64,000 nt of DNA from JAEWWD01 sp964440115 (GCA_964440115.1 CAYTPV010000011.1:54178-118177), one strand, 5' to 3'. Numbered from the stretch's first letter, positions 41,619 to 50,201 are shown. The notes: generated by a model not told the origin, from the letters alone. A program made the numbers and translations.

Positions 41619-42574
41619 TTTGTGTCTACCTCCGGTTGGGGTTGCTCAGCCTCCCGTTCCTTTGCAAATCGTTTGTTGAGCAACAGATTGATGCACAGCG
41701 AGAACAGATTGCTCAGCGTCCAATAGATGGCGAAAGCCGCGTTGGACTGTAAGCAGAAGAACACGGACATGGCGGGCATGACGTAGAGCATCGTCTTGCC
41801 CGTATTTGCCGCACTGTTTTCGCTGCCGGCGGGCTGTCCCTTCTGCATAATCCAGCTTGCGAGGAACGTCGTTCCGCCCGCGAGCAGGGGCAGTATGAAC
41901 CAGCCGTTGCTATAGCCCTGGTACTGCGCAGTCAGCGGCGCGACCAGATTGTTATATGTATCGATGGCAGCCTGCGGAATATTCTTCGTATCGGCTACCA
42001 GCAGCCCAAGCTTCTGGAAAGTTTCCAGTGCGGCGGGGTTTTCCTTGAAGAATATGAGATTGCCGAGGTTGGGCGTGGCGAGGAAGGTCTTTGCCTGCAT
42101 GACCACGGGGCTAAGGCCGCTGTCCGGCTGCCAGATGTTGGATACCCACAGGAAGCGGAAGGAATCGAACATCGGGGATTTGCCGGTTTCGTGCAGCTGC
42201 AGCAGCACCTTGACCATCTGCTCGTAGCCCCAGAAACGGAAGGCTGCGATAAAGCAGAAGAACAAAGGCATCATGAGCAGCATGGGCAAACAGCCGCCCC
42301 ACATGCTCACGCCTCTGTCGCGCATGAGCTTGGATTGCGCCTGCTGCATTTTCTGCGGGTCGTTGGCGTATTTTTTCTTGAGCTTGTCCAGTTCGGGCTG
42401 TATTGCCTGCATTTTCATGCTGGATCTGCGGGATTGAATATCGCCGAATACCGTCGCCAAACGGATGAGTATCGTGCTTATGATGATGGTCATGACGATG
42501 TTGCCCGTGACGTTTTCAAAAAGCCACCGCATGCCCATCAGTGTCCAACTAGTTAAAAAGAAGTCGCCTTGCAA
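41615..42574 (-). CDS. yidC: Membrane protein insertase YidC (SpoIIIJ type)
   Basis: The 319-residue insertase places proteins in the membrane, alone or with Sec. Five membrane segments are visible: near 20-45, 95-120, a middle pair near 205-225 and 250-270, and one near 272-292. The cytoplasmic hairpin MKMQAIQPELDKLKKKYAND is typical, as is GGCLPMLLMMPLFFCFIAAF. Translation starts at TTG 42574, nine bases after AAGGAGG. A signal-type lipobox is not seen, unlike B. subtilis SpoIIIJ. It overlaps khpB by 4 bases. A gap of about 245 bases separates it from yidD, where these genes usually abut; I see no gene in that gap. Confidence 0.95.
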   Translation of the reverse strand: MQGDFFLTSWTLMGMRWLFENVTGNIVMTIIISTILIRLATVFGDIQSRRSSMKMQAIQPELDKLKKKYANDPQKMQQAQSKLMRDRGVSMWGGCLPMLLMMPLFFCFIAAFRFWGYEQMVKVLLQLHETGKSPMFDSFRFLWVSNIWQPDSGLSPVVMQAKTFLATPNLGNLIFFKENPAALETFQKLGLLVADTKNIPQAAIDTYNNLVAPLTAQYQGYSNGWFILPLLAGGTTFLASWIMQKGQPAGSENSAANTGKTMLYVMPAMSVFFCLQSNAAFAIYWTLSNLFSLCINLLLNKRFAKEREAEQPQPEVDTK

Positions 42575-42818
42575 GTGTGTGTTCCTCCTTCAAACGATTA
42601 AATGCGGCTCTGGAGCCGGCGATCGGGAGGCGGCGATTGCCGTTTACGCGCCCTATGGCGGCGCGCCCGTGGGTGGTATGCCCTGCCGGCGGGGGGAACG
42701 GAAATACGATTATGCAGGATGCGGCAGCAAAACAGGCTGCATCAGCCGCCGCATGACGCGACAAAGGGAGTATTGCCCGGATTTCAGGGGAAGGACCGAG
42801 CCTGCCTGTGATTGGTTG

Positions 42819-43079
42819 CTACGCTTCGCCGTTATCCGGCGGACGTTTGCACGCAAGCCGCAATGTGCGGGGCACCGGGTCGTAGCCGCCGCGCGAAAAC
42901 GGATTGCATCTGAGCACCCGCCATATCGCAAGCAGCGAACCCAACAGCGCGCCGTGCAGTTCCACGGCTTCATACGCGTACTCGGAACAGGTAGGCAGGT
43001 ATTTGCAGCGATTCTGCGGAAGTCCCGGAGAAATATGCCGCTTGTAGAAACGAAGCAGTGCAAGCAGAACGCGTTTCAT
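42819..43079 (-). CDS. yidD: Membrane protein insertion efficiency factor YidD
   Basis: The 86-residue protein helps YidC-dependent insertion at the inner face of the membrane. It carries the family core FYKRHISPGLPQNRCKYLPT, CSEYAYEAVELHG and RCNPFSRGGYDPVP, with the conserved cysteines. Its ATG overlaps the rnpA stop by 4 bases. The C-terminal tail (CKRPPDNGEA) is short. Confidence 0.96.
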   Translation of the reverse strand: MKRVLLALLRFYKRHISPGLPQNRCKYLPTCSEYAYEAVELHGALLGSLLAIWRVLRCNPFSRGGYDPVPRTLRLACKRPPDNGEA

Positions 43080-43522
43080 GGCGTATCCGCCGCAGGCGGC
43101 GTTTGCTCCGGCAGTGCCGATTGTTCTTCCGTTTTTTCTTCAGGCGGGGGCATCAGCAGGTCGGCTTTTTTCAGAAGCGACCTAAGACCATGCCGAAGAT
43201 CTAAAAACGGCTCGTCCAGCACGGCGGTGCGTGCGATGACGATCAGGTTGTGTCCGGGCTTAATGAGCGGCAGCAGCGGTGAAAACGCTTCGCGCAGCCT
43301 GCGCTTGGCGCGGTTTCTCATAACGCTGTTGCCCAGCTTTTTGCTTACGGAAAATCCCACGCGCACACTGTTCGCCGAAAGCGGTTCTTGCCGCCGCGAT
43401 GGGCGGGGCTTGCGCCTGTCCCGCACGTAAATGAGCGTGCACAGCCGCGAGCCAACGGACTTCCCCATGCGGTAGGTAAACTGGAAATCCCGGTTTTTTT
43501 TGAGCGAATAACAGCGTTTCAA
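43076..43522 (-). CDS. rnpA: Ribonuclease P protein component
   Basis: The 148-residue protein assists the RNase P RNA in maturing tRNA 5' ends. It has LKRCYSLKKNRDFQFTYRMG, VGFSVSKKLGNSVMRNRAKRR (in part; the RNR motif), LREAF and HNLIVIARTA. The C-terminal 35 residues, rich in Pro and Glu, are an extension beyond the usual domain. A TTG at 43522 is the likely start, 6 bases after AAAGGGG, since the family begins at that point; the longer frame adds nine residues. It overlaps yidD. It is separated from rpmH by 309 bases holding hairpin repeats, whereas the two genes are normally close neighbours. Confidence 0.94.
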   Translation of the reverse strand: MKRCYSLKKNRDFQFTYRMGKSVGSRLCTLIYVRDRRKPRPSRRQEPLSANSVRVGFSVSKKLGNSVMRNRAKRRLREAFSPLLPLIKPGHNLIVIARTAVLDEPFLDLRHGLRSLLKKADLLMPPPEEKTEEQSALPEQTPPAADTP

Positions 43523-43620
43523 TGCGGCCCCTTTCGGCCGATACGGCAACAGCCGGGCCGAGGCCCGGCACTATTCACCGATAAACCTCTGCGGGTTCAT
43601 CAGTGGGTTCTTTGAAGGTT

Positions 43621-43705
43621 AGAATGCCGCTTATGGCGGCGTTCTTCCGCCGATTCGGCAAATACTTGCCGAATTTGAACAAATGTGGGGGATATACTCC
43701 CCCAC
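43621..43705. repeat. Hairpin repeats between rpmH and rnpA (R23)
   Basis: AGAATGCCGC paired with GGCGTTCT, ATTCGGCAA-ATAC-TTGCCGAAT, and GTGGGGG-ATATACT-CCCCCAC. The first two words recur at 18538-18580. Further down, CGCCTAAAAAAAGAACAGG with a weak GGCGG/CCGCC stem (43735-43765) could end rpmH transcripts. Confidence 0.75.
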
Positions 43706-43831
43706 GCCCCCGAATAGGGGTTAAACACGCCTAAAAAAAGAACAGGGCGGACAGGAACGCCCGCCTTTGCGTATCCGCCACAGGCGGATTGAACCCAGAT
43801 TGTAAACGCCTTGCTGTTTTGGCGCAGAGCG

Positions 43832-43966
43832 TTACGCGCTGAGCTTTCTTCTGCCCTTCATGCGCCTGCGCTTTAATACCGCGCGGCCATCGGTGGTCTT
43901 CATGCGCTTACGGAAACCGTGTACCTTTTTGCGCTGCCTCTTTTTGGGCTGATACGTCATGAACAT
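43832..43966 (-). CDS. rpmH: 50S ribosomal protein L34
   Basis: The 44-residue ribosomal protein is easily recognised: MTYQPKKRQRKKVHGFRKRM (in part), then KTTDGRAVLKRRRMKGRRKLS. It is a basic surface protein of the large subunit. Start choice is between ATG 43966 (11 bases after GAGG) and ATG 43960, which gives the more usual MTYQPKK; both are possible. A strong promoter lies upstream at 44098-44127. It is the first gene of the classic cluster that flanks the chromosomal origin in Bacillota. Confidence 0.97.
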   Translation of the reverse strand: MFMTYQPKKRQRKKVHGFRKRMKTTDGRAVLKRRRMKGRRKLSA

Positions 43967-44097
43967 GTTGCTCTGCACCTCTTTTCTATCAAAAGTAGAC
44001 CGGGGGGAAAACCAGATGTAGTATCCACCCGGTTATCTCTCACAATATACAGGCTATTCGCCCCCCGCAGCGGGCAAACGCGCCCATTGCCTGTACC

Positions 44098-44127
44098 AGT
44101 ATAGTAGAAAAATGCCCGTGCTGTCAA
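44098..44127 (-). promoter_or_regulatory. Strong promoter of rpmH
   Basis: On the minus strand TTGACA, 18-base spacer, TATACT: eleven of twelve consensus bases. The leader of about 125 bases is GC-rich. Confidence 0.85.
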
Positions 44128-44256
44128 GGGTTTTCGGCTGGGAGAGGGGAACAGGGCATAGGCGGAAAATGCGGATATAGTTGTATATGTTATAGTTTTT
44201 TTATGCAGTGGTTATTCTGTCATTGTTTGGACGCAGTAGCTTTTCCAAGTCTGAAC

Positions 44257-44553
44257 AAGGTATCGCCGCCTGCGGATGAACAAGGTATCGCCGCCCAATG
44301 TGGCGGCGACGAGAATTTTTTAATATGGGGGGCAAAGCCCCCCATCCCCCCCATATACTGCACCTGCGACATTATTGCCCAAGAAATAATTTGGGCATTG
44401 CCTTATAATAAGGAGTACAGGGGTGCTGTGCGTCTAATCTATAGCTAACGGCAATGATATGGACGAACAACTCCCCAGGGGGCGCGGGGGGCCGCAGCCC
44501 GCCCGCTTTTAAATAAAATGAATCCTCGTCGACGCCACAGGCGGCGATACCTT
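44257..44553. repeat. Two-armed family A element with a duplicated left end (R24)
   Basis: GAACAAGGTATCGCCGCC occurs twice in tandem (44253 and 44277), then the second stem ATGGGGGGC/GCCCCCCAT, a unique centre of about 130 bp with CCCAAGAAATAATTTGGG, and a right arm CAGGGGGCGCGGGG...GGCGGCGATACCTTA. No gene is present from 43967 to 44640. Confidence 0.86.
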
Positions 44554-44572
44554 AAGAAATAGCTAAACCGCT

Positions 44573-44601
44573 TTGCAATACCAACAATTACCGCCTATAC
44601 T
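44573..44601 (+). promoter_or_regulatory. Promoter of the GNAT gene
   Basis: TTGCAA, 17-base spacer, TATACT, about 40 bases before the ATG and 20 bases after the end of a family A arm. Confidence 0.75.
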
Positions 44602-44640
44602 GTCTTTAAGCCATGATACGCATAAACTGGGGGATTGCTC

Positions 44641-45123
44641 ATGATACAAATCTGCGAATACAAAGAACCCTATCAACAGGGCATACTGCAGATGATTCTC
44701 GAAATCCAGCAGCAGGAATATCATCTGCCGATCACGGCGGAAGATCAGCCCGACCTTGCCAATATCCCCGCCTTCTATCAGCAGGACAACGGAAACTTCT
44801 TTACGGCGGTCGAAAATGGCGCGGTCGTGGGCAGCATCGCGCTCAAAAACATAGGCCACGGCAACGCGGTGCTTCGCAAAATGTTTGTGAAAAAGGAATA
44901 TCGAGGAAAAGAGCTGGGCGTATCGCATGCGCTTCTCTCGCGGCTCATCGAGTGGGCGCGGGAAAAGAATTTCAGCAGGATATACTTAGGCACAACGCCG
45001 CAGTTCTTAGCGGCACACCGATTCTATGAAAAGAACGGCTTTGTGGAAATCGAGAAAGACGAATTGCCCGCCGAGTTTCCGGTTATGCAAGTGGATAAGA
45101 AGTTTTATTGCTATAGGTTGTAA
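44641..45123 (+). CDS. GNAT family N-acetyltransferase
   Basis: The 160-residue protein has the GNAT fold: FFTAVENGAVVGSIALKNI (strands 2-4), AVLRKMFVKKEYRGKELGVS with the acetyl-CoA loop (R-G-K-E-L-G), and YLGTTPQFLAAHRFYEKNGF. This last part is typical of small clostridial GNATs near MarR-type genes, but no regulator is present here. The acceptor is unknown. The ATG at 44641 has a weak GGGGGA upstream; the good promoter supports it. Confidence 0.88.
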   Translation: MIQICEYKEPYQQGILQMILEIQQQEYHLPITAEDQPDLANIPAFYQQDNGNFFTAVENGAVVGSIALKNIGHGNAVLRKMFVKKEYRGKELGVSHALLSRLIEWAREKNFSRIYLGTTPQFLAAHRFYEKNGFVEIEKDELPAEFPVMQVDKKFYCYRL

Positions 45124-45184
45124 TTAGTTGAGGCTGCTTCTTTGCCATATCAGATAGCACCTAGACACCATCTCCGTTTTTAAG

Positions 45185-45509
45185 AGGTATCGGCTCATCC
45201 TGAGCCGACGATGATTTTTTTATACTGGGGGAAACTGGCGTTTCCCCCAGTCCCCCTTCCTAAGCCCGCGCGTCTCATCGGTTTCGCTGCTTCACGCTTT
45301 TGAGAGTAGTTTTTTACTTCTGATTAGTCTCAGACTCCATTATGTTTCTGCTCCATTTATACAAACGTATAAACACATATGTCTTTAGGGGGACGCGGGG
45401 GGCCGCAGCCCGCCCGCTATTAAATAAAATAAATCCTCGTCGCGACGGCCTGCAGGCCTAGTGTCCGAAGGCGTCTTCCGCCGAGGACCCCAAAAGGCGG
45501 CGATACCTT
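45185..45509. repeat. Two-armed family A element with nested D (R25)
   Basis: Left arm with stems TCGGCTCA/TGAGCCGA and ACTGGGGGAAAC/GTTTCCCCCAGT, unique centre of about 130 bp, right arm TAGGGGGACGCGGGG with D (about 45439-45490) in its first hairpin, ending GGCGGCGATACCTT. Confidence 0.88.
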
Positions 45510-45513
45510 TAAA

Positions 45514-45552
45514 TAAAAAAGGCTTTGCTCCCCATTACAGGAAGCAAAGCCC
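45514..45552 (-). terminator. Terminator of the MFS gene at 45575
   Basis: On the minus strand GGGCTTTGCTTCC pairs with GGGAGCAAAGCC and is followed by TTTTTT. Confidence 0.9.
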
Positions 45553-45574
45553 GATTTCATTTTGCGATAAAAAG

Positions 45575-46840
45575 TTACTCCGCCGCAGGTTCCGGCTCCG
45601 CCACCGCAGGCGGTTCCTCCTCCTTCATCCTCCCCGTCACGACCATGCTCACAACCACCACAATGACCGAGAATATGCCCGAAACAAGGAACATGAACGC
45701 CACGCCCATGCTCTGCGCAATGGGTCCCGCGAACAGCAGCCCCACCGGCATGGCCAGCGACATCAGGCTCATGATCAGCGAAAACACCCTGCCCATGGCC
45801 TCCGGCGGCACTTTCTGCTGCAGGTACGCCGTGTACGGAATGTTATACAGGCTGCCGCTGCCGCCCATGAAGAAGCACAGCACGGCAAACGCCCAGAAAT
45901 AGCTGAGATTTCCCGGCAGCACGCCGCATAAAAGCGTCGTCAGACCCATCAAAAACAGCGAAAAGTGGATCATGCCGAATTTATCCTTCACTTCGCCGCG
46001 CGCGCTCATATACAGCGATGCGATCAGCATGCCGCCCGCGTACACGAACTCGATAATGCCCGCGTGCCACTCGTTGCCTCCCAGATGATTGCTCGTCATC
46101 AGCGGATACAGCGAGGAGAGCGGCAGATACGCCACCATACACAGCGTGGCCGACAGCGTGATGACCCACAGCCGCTTCATGGAGGATAGCACCCTTGCGC
46201 CTTCCTTCATTTCGCGCCACATATGCGGCGCTTCCTGTTCCTTGCGCTCCGGGTTGGGAATATGCACGGCCGCGACGGTGGAGCACGCGACAAGCGCGCC
46301 CAGCGTATCCGTGAGCATCACCAGCCACAGCGGCAGCACCGCGTACAAAAACGCGCCCAGCACCGGCCCCAGCATGAACGAGCCGGATTGCATCATCTGT
46401 GAGATGCCGTTGGCGCGTATGAGATCCTCTTCCGGCACCATCATGGGCACGGCCTTCTGCAGGGCAGGCATATGGAACGCGCTGCCCACGCTCCTGAGGA
46501 ATATCAAAATATAAGCAAGCTCATAGGAAGTCTTGCCGATCAACAGCATAAACGCGAACAGTGCCGCGCACACGCCCATGAACGCGTCCGCCGCGATGAT
46601 GACGGGCTTGAGCTTGAGCCGATCCACCCACACGCCCGCAAACGGGCCGATCAACAGCATGGGCAAAAACGCGGCAAGTCCGGCCAGCGACATGACAATT
46701 GCCGAGCCGCTTTCCTTTGCGAGCCACCAGATCAATGCGAACTGTACTGCGGAGCTTCCGATCAGGCTGACGGCCTGACCAATCGATACGATGATAAACG
46801 CGCGTCCAAGCCGCGCCTTTTTAGGCGTAGTTTGTTCCAT
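45575..46840 (-). CDS. MFS drug-efflux-type transporter
   Basis: The 421-residue membrane protein has about twelve helices and matches the MFS group of macrolide/enterobactin exporters: FIIVSIGQAVSLIGSSAVQF at the start, the motif-A-like GVWVDRLKLKPVII, LRSVGSAFHMPALQKAVPMMV and a late FMGGSGSLYNIPYTAYLQ. The substrate is unknown. The C-terminal tail is Glu/Pro-rich (EEEPPAVAEPEPAAE). The ATG at 46840 has AAAGGA upstream. It is monocistronic and ends in a strong terminator. Confidence 0.9.
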   Translation of the reverse strand: MEQTTPKKARLGRAFIIVSIGQAVSLIGSSAVQFALIWWLAKESGSAIVMSLAGLAAFLPMLLIGPFAGVWVDRLKLKPVIIAADAFMGVCAALFAFMLLIGKTSYELAYILIFLRSVGSAFHMPALQKAVPMMVPEEDLIRANGISQMMQSGSFMLGPVLGAFLYAVLPLWLVMLTDTLGALVACSTVAAVHIPNPERKEQEAPHMWREMKEGARVLSSMKRLWVITLSATLCMVAYLPLSSLYPLMTSNHLGGNEWHAGIIEFVYAGGMLIASLYMSARGEVKDKFGMIHFSLFLMGLTTLLCGVLPGNLSYFWAFAVLCFFMGGSGSLYNIPYTAYLQQKVPPEAMGRVFSLIMSLMSLAMPVGLLFAGPIAQSMGVAFMFLVSGIFSVIVVVVSMVVTGRMKEEEPPAVAEPEPAAE

Positions 46841-47030
46841 ATATGGTTCCGTCCTTTCAATTGCATGCACAAGTCAATCCCGCATAAACGGGACACAGCG
46901 GTTAGAGGTTTTCATTTCGAGACGTATGGCCTTAGAACAGATAAGACCAGATGCGCCCGACGTGCATGCGCATGAAAGCACCGCCTTTCTTTTAGCCGTC
47001 GAAAATATTATTGCTTTTTCGGCGGTTTTC

Positions 47031-47152
47031 TTAAGGTATCGCCGCCTCAAGGCGGCGACGAAGAATTATTTTATTTAATAGCGGGAGGGCTGCGGCCCCC
47101 CGCGTCCCCCTGGGATACGATAGGCCTAATGTGCTCAAGATGAGCCGATACC
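47031..47152. repeat. Family A left arm with a minimal right end (R26)
   Basis: TTAAGGTATCGCCGCCTC...CCCCCTGGG, then only 40 bases to a CTCAAGATGAGCCGATACC end. The right arm lacks its second hairpin. Confidence 0.8.
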
Positions 47153-47329
47153 ATTCGAACCTACGAAATTGGGGCCTTTGTGGGGCATTTTACTCCGAAT
47201 CCGCTCATTCCCACACAGAAAAACCCATATTACTGTAACATATTTCAATATACCAGCGCAACCCCGTTGTAACCTGAACAAAAACGTGATAGATTATTTG
47301 TGCATTACATGCAGGAGGCTTTCTTCCCC

Positions 47330-47809
47330 ATGCCGCAGCCGCAGAAAACAAACGCCATGCGCATGCTCGAACGCGCCGGCATCCCCTACAAGCCGGTGTA
47401 TTATGAAATAGCGGATGAGGAGTTTTGCGGGGAAGCGGTATCGCAGCTTACGGGCATCCCGCCTGAACAAAGCTTCAAGACCCTCTGCGCAAAGGGCGAA
47501 AAGCGCGGCGTACTGGTTTTCGTCATCCCCGTGGACGGCGAGCTCGATCTAAAGGCCGCTGCCGTTGCCGCGCAGGACAAGCGTGTGGAATTGGTGCATG
47601 TAAAGGAACTTCTTGCCCTCACGGGATATGTGCGCGGCGGCGTATCGCCGGTCGGTATGAAGAAGCTCTACCCGACCTACTTCGATGAAACCGCGCTGCT
47701 GTTCGACGGAATCGCCGTCAGCGGCGGCGCAAAAGGCTGCACGCTGCTGGTGGAACCGCAGACGCTCATCGACTCGCTCGATGCGCAGACCGCGCCGCTC
47801 ACGCGATAA
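47330..47809 (+). CDS. ybaK: YbaK/EbsC-type aminoacyl-tRNA deacylase
   Basis: The 159-residue protein belongs to the YbaK/EbsC family, which clears Cys mischarged on tRNA-Pro. It shows KTNAMRMLERAGIPYKPVYY, QSFKTLCAKGEKRGVLVFVIPVDGELDLK in pieces (the conserved K in FKTL is the catalytic-site lysine) and GYVRGGVSPVGMKKLYPTYF, with the G-G-x-S-P-x-G loop. The ATG at 47330 lies 13 bases after GGAGG, somewhat far. A lipoprotein gene follows on the same strand 64 bases on and may be co-transcribed. Confidence 0.93.
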   Translation: MPQPQKTNAMRMLERAGIPYKPVYYEIADEEFCGEAVSQLTGIPPEQSFKTLCAKGEKRGVLVFVIPVDGELDLKAAAVAAQDKRVELVHVKELLALTGYVRGGVSPVGMKKLYPTYFDETALLFDGIAVSGGAKGCTLLVEPQTLIDSLDAQTAPLTR

Positions 47810-47873
47810 CGACTGATATAGTCCTGCGTAACGCGGCCATAACGACGACCTTATTTTACAGGAGATTTTATAT

Positions 47874-48647
47874 ATGAAAGCACGCATCCGCCTATTTTCC
47901 CTGCTGCTTCTGCTGCTCGCTGCATATGCCTTCAACGGCTGTGCCGCCGGCGGCGTACGCGGCGCGCTGCGCGTATCCGGCGCGCACACCACCGTTAAGG
48001 CCGAGGCTACGACCCCGGAAGCCGCATACGATCTCTACCTGCGCGGGCTCATATTCATCGCCGGGGACGATGTGACCCTCACCGTCAAACCCGCCGACGG
48101 CGCCGCCCGCGTGGAAGTCGACTGCCCCAAGGCCCTCGTCACCAAGTATGGTCTCACCGCCACCATCGATAACGGCGAGATCCGCATAGAGGCCGATTCC
48201 CTGTACACCCTGCGCACGGATAGTTTCCACGTCACCGTATACGCCCCCTGCAAGAGTGTATTCGTCGAAGGCGCATATGATTTGGATATCGACGCTTCGG
48301 GTGTCGACGAGTTCAGCCTCAAGATCAGCGGTGCGGCCGAAGGCGGCGTGAAAAACATCAAGGCGACCGACGTCAACTGCGCCGTCGCCGGCGCGGCCAA
48401 TATATCGCTCGCGGGCACAACCGACAGCCTCACCTGCCGCATCAACGGCGCCGGCGATATCAATGCCAAGGATCTTACCGCGCGCGACGCGACACTGCAG
48501 ATCAACGGCGCGGGCGAAATCACTTCCACCGCCACCACCTCCCTCGACGCCGCCATCAACGGCGCGGGTAAGATCGGGTATTACGGCCGCCCCGCCGACG
48601 TGCGCCAGCAATTGGCCGGAGCGGGTACGATAGAGCCGCTGGACTAA
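47874..48647 (+). CDS. Lipoprotein with a GIN (DUF2807) auto-transporter-like domain
   Basis: The 257-residue protein has a signal peptide with a lipobox (AAYAFNGC, Cys about 23), so it would be lipid-anchored outside the membrane. The rest forms the right-handed beta-helix-like GIN domain: repeated short strands (LRVSGAHTTVKAEA, FVEGAYDLDIDASG, VAGAANISLAG, INGAGDINAKDL, INGAGEITS, INGAGKIGYYG). The regularly repeated INGAG(D/E/K)I is the mark of this family. The role is unknown, probably envelope-related. AGGAGA precedes the ATG. Confidence 0.9.
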   Translation: MKARIRLFSLLLLLLAAYAFNGCAAGGVRGALRVSGAHTTVKAEATTPEAAYDLYLRGLIFIAGDDVTLTVKPADGAARVEVDCPKALVTKYGLTATIDNGEIRIEADSLYTLRTDSFHVTVYAPCKSVFVEGAYDLDIDASGVDEFSLKISGAAEGGVKNIKATDVNCAVAGAANISLAGTTDSLTCRINGAGDINAKDLTARDATLQINGAGEITSTATTSLDAAINGAGKIGYYGRPADVRQQLAGAGTIEPLD

Positions 48648-48656
48648 GAGATTTGT

Positions 48657-48820
48657 ATGGGGCTCTGCCCCATTCCCCGCTTAGGGCCGTAAACAGCGGA
48701 ACTCGGGGCTCTAAAACCGATTCACCGGATCGGTTTTTGCCCCTTCGGTGCAGCGAGCCCGCTTCCCTGCGGGAAGCCCCTAAGAACCCATAATGCAAAC
48801 GCCGCGGCGTTTGCCGGGGA
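48657..48820. repeat. Family B element opened by an inserted module (R27)
   Basis: TGGGGCTCTGCCCCA is followed by CTTAGGGCCGTAA, but the mirror half CCCCTAAGAACCC only comes after an insert of about 80 bp (about 48693-48774). The insert has its own hairpins AAAACCGAT/ATCGGTTTT and CTTCCC/GGGAAG. GCAAACGCC/GGCGTTTGC closes the element. Confidence 0.82.
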
Positions 48821-48821
48821 T

Positions 48822-49165
48822 AGTTATGCACAGTATCCACACAGGAATTGATTCGTTTAAAAAAGTGGCGTTTGCCACTTTTTTGCGTATTTGGGGGAGA
48901 TTCAAGGGTGTTTCCATTGTGCGCTTACATCGGATTACGCGCAGAGTTATGCACAGCGTATACACAACAAGAATGCCCTAAACAAGCACTCTCTGAAAAG
49001 TTATCAACAATCTATGCACAGGGCATCTCCCCCATATCTTGCGATTGACTTCTGGGTATGCACAATATCAGGACAGGATTCTATATCGGCCCACGAGAAA
49101 CGCGGTTTATTCAGCTCTTTGTCGAAACGTTTGTTACGGGGAAAGTTATGCACAGTATCGACAGC
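48822..49165 (+). other. DnaA-box cluster, candidate replication origin
   Basis: TTATGCACA occurs at 48824, 48947 and 49146 and TTATCAACA at 49001. Each is followed at once or within 2 bases by a second, weaker box (GTATCCACA 48833, GTATACACA 48958, CTATGCACA 49012, GTATCGACA 49155), plus a single GTATGCACA at 49056. All nine read in the same direction. The consensus TTATCCACA differs by one base from the main word. An AAAAAAGTGGC/GCCACTTTTTT hairpin lies between the first two doublets. The position about 5 kb upstream of rpmH fits the usual origin side, but dnaA is not in the window. Confidence 0.6.
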
Positions 49166-49230
49166 GCAGCGAATGGTACCTCAAATTGGTCGGGCGGCAT
49201 GAGCCAATACCATGAATCCGTCCAGAAATA

Positions 49231-49418
49231 AAAGGTATCGCCGCCTTTCGGGCGGCGACGAATATTTTCTATTGCGAGGGGGGCTTGGCCCCCCTCGCGC
49301 ACCCCGTTAGTGGCCTAGTGAAACCCGCAAGCTATCCTGCGGGGAGGGCAGAGGGGCGGCATAAGCCGCCCCTCTGCATAAAAAAATAATTCGTCGGCTC
49401 AATTTGAGCCGATACCTT
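49231..49418. repeat. Two-armed family A element (R28)
   Basis: Left arm AAAGGTATCGCCGCC with second stem GCGAGGGGGGC/CCCCCCTCGC; the right arm has GCAGAGGGGCGGC/GCCGCCCCTCTGC and ends TCGGCTCA/TGAGCCGATACC. A stray GGGTATCGCCGCCTCCGGGC follows at 49444. Confidence 0.85.
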
Positions 49419-49468
49419 GCAACCACCCGGTATCACTATGAAAGGGTATCGCCGCCTCCGGGCGTACT

Positions 49469-50155
49469 TTACAAAACGCAGATATCGTATACTTCGGCTA
49501 AGGTTGCGACGGTGTATGTGCTGTGTATATCCTGCGGGTTTTTCTGTGCGTGCAGATTGATCCAGCAAGTATCAATGCCCGCCTGTATGCCGCCTTTGAT
49601 ATCCGTCGCAAACGAATCGCCGATCACCAGCGCCTTCGTTTTATCGAAGTCTTTGATATGGGTCATGACATGCTCGAAAAACTCCTTGGACGGCTTCTGA
49701 TACCCAATGTTCTGAGAGGTAAATATCTCTTCAAAATATTCATACAGCCCCGATTGCTGCATCCGCCGGATCTGCGTCTGCGTAAGGCCGTTGGTGACGA
49801 TGAACATCCTGTGCGTGGCGGATAAACGCGCGCACAACTCCAATGCGCCCTCCATGAGCTGATAGCCGTTGCCCAACAGCTCGCGGTACATATTTTCCCA
49901 CGCGATGCCGTCCACGGTTTGTCCAATCCCGGACATGGTTTTAGAAAACCGCGAGTAGACGACATCGTCGAGCAGTATGCTGCCGTTTTCATAATCGGAC
50001 CAGAGCTGTCTGTTGACGGTATGGTAAGCCGAAAGAAGCTCATCCGAAAGCGCATAGCCGTGATTGGAGAATAATTTATTGAGCGAATCGGCTTCGTTCG
50101 CGCTGAAATCCATTAAGGTATTGTCAAGATCAAACAACAGCGTTGTATAGCGCAT
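49469..50155 (-). CDS. yjjG: HAD hydrolase, YjjG-like pyrimidine nucleotidase
   Basis: The 228-residue HAD-superfamily phosphatase matches YjjG-type noncanonical pyrimidine nucleotidases, which remove phosphate from unwanted nucleotides. Motif I is LLFDLDNTLMDF (nucleophile and acid Asp), motif II is MFIVTNGLTQTQ, the Lys of motif III lies in YQKPSKEFF, and motif IV is VIGDSFATDIKGG. The cap domain lies between residues 15 and 95. GGAGG is 4 bases before the ATG at 50155. It appears monocistronic. Confidence 0.92.
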   Translation of the reverse strand: MRYTTLLFDLDNTLMDFSANEADSLNKLFSNHGYALSDELLSAYHTVNRQLWSDYENGSILLDDVVYSRFSKTMSGIGQTVDGIAWENMYRELLGNGYQLMEGALELCARLSATHRMFIVTNGLTQTQIRRMQQSGLYEYFEEIFTSQNIGYQKPSKEFFEHVMTHIKDFDKTKALVIGDSFATDIKGGIQAGIDTCWINLHAQKNPQDIHSTYTVATLAEVYDICVL

Positions 50156-50201
50156 GGTTCCTCCAGAAGTTTTGCTTGCCATAAACATCATACAATAAAA
50201 T

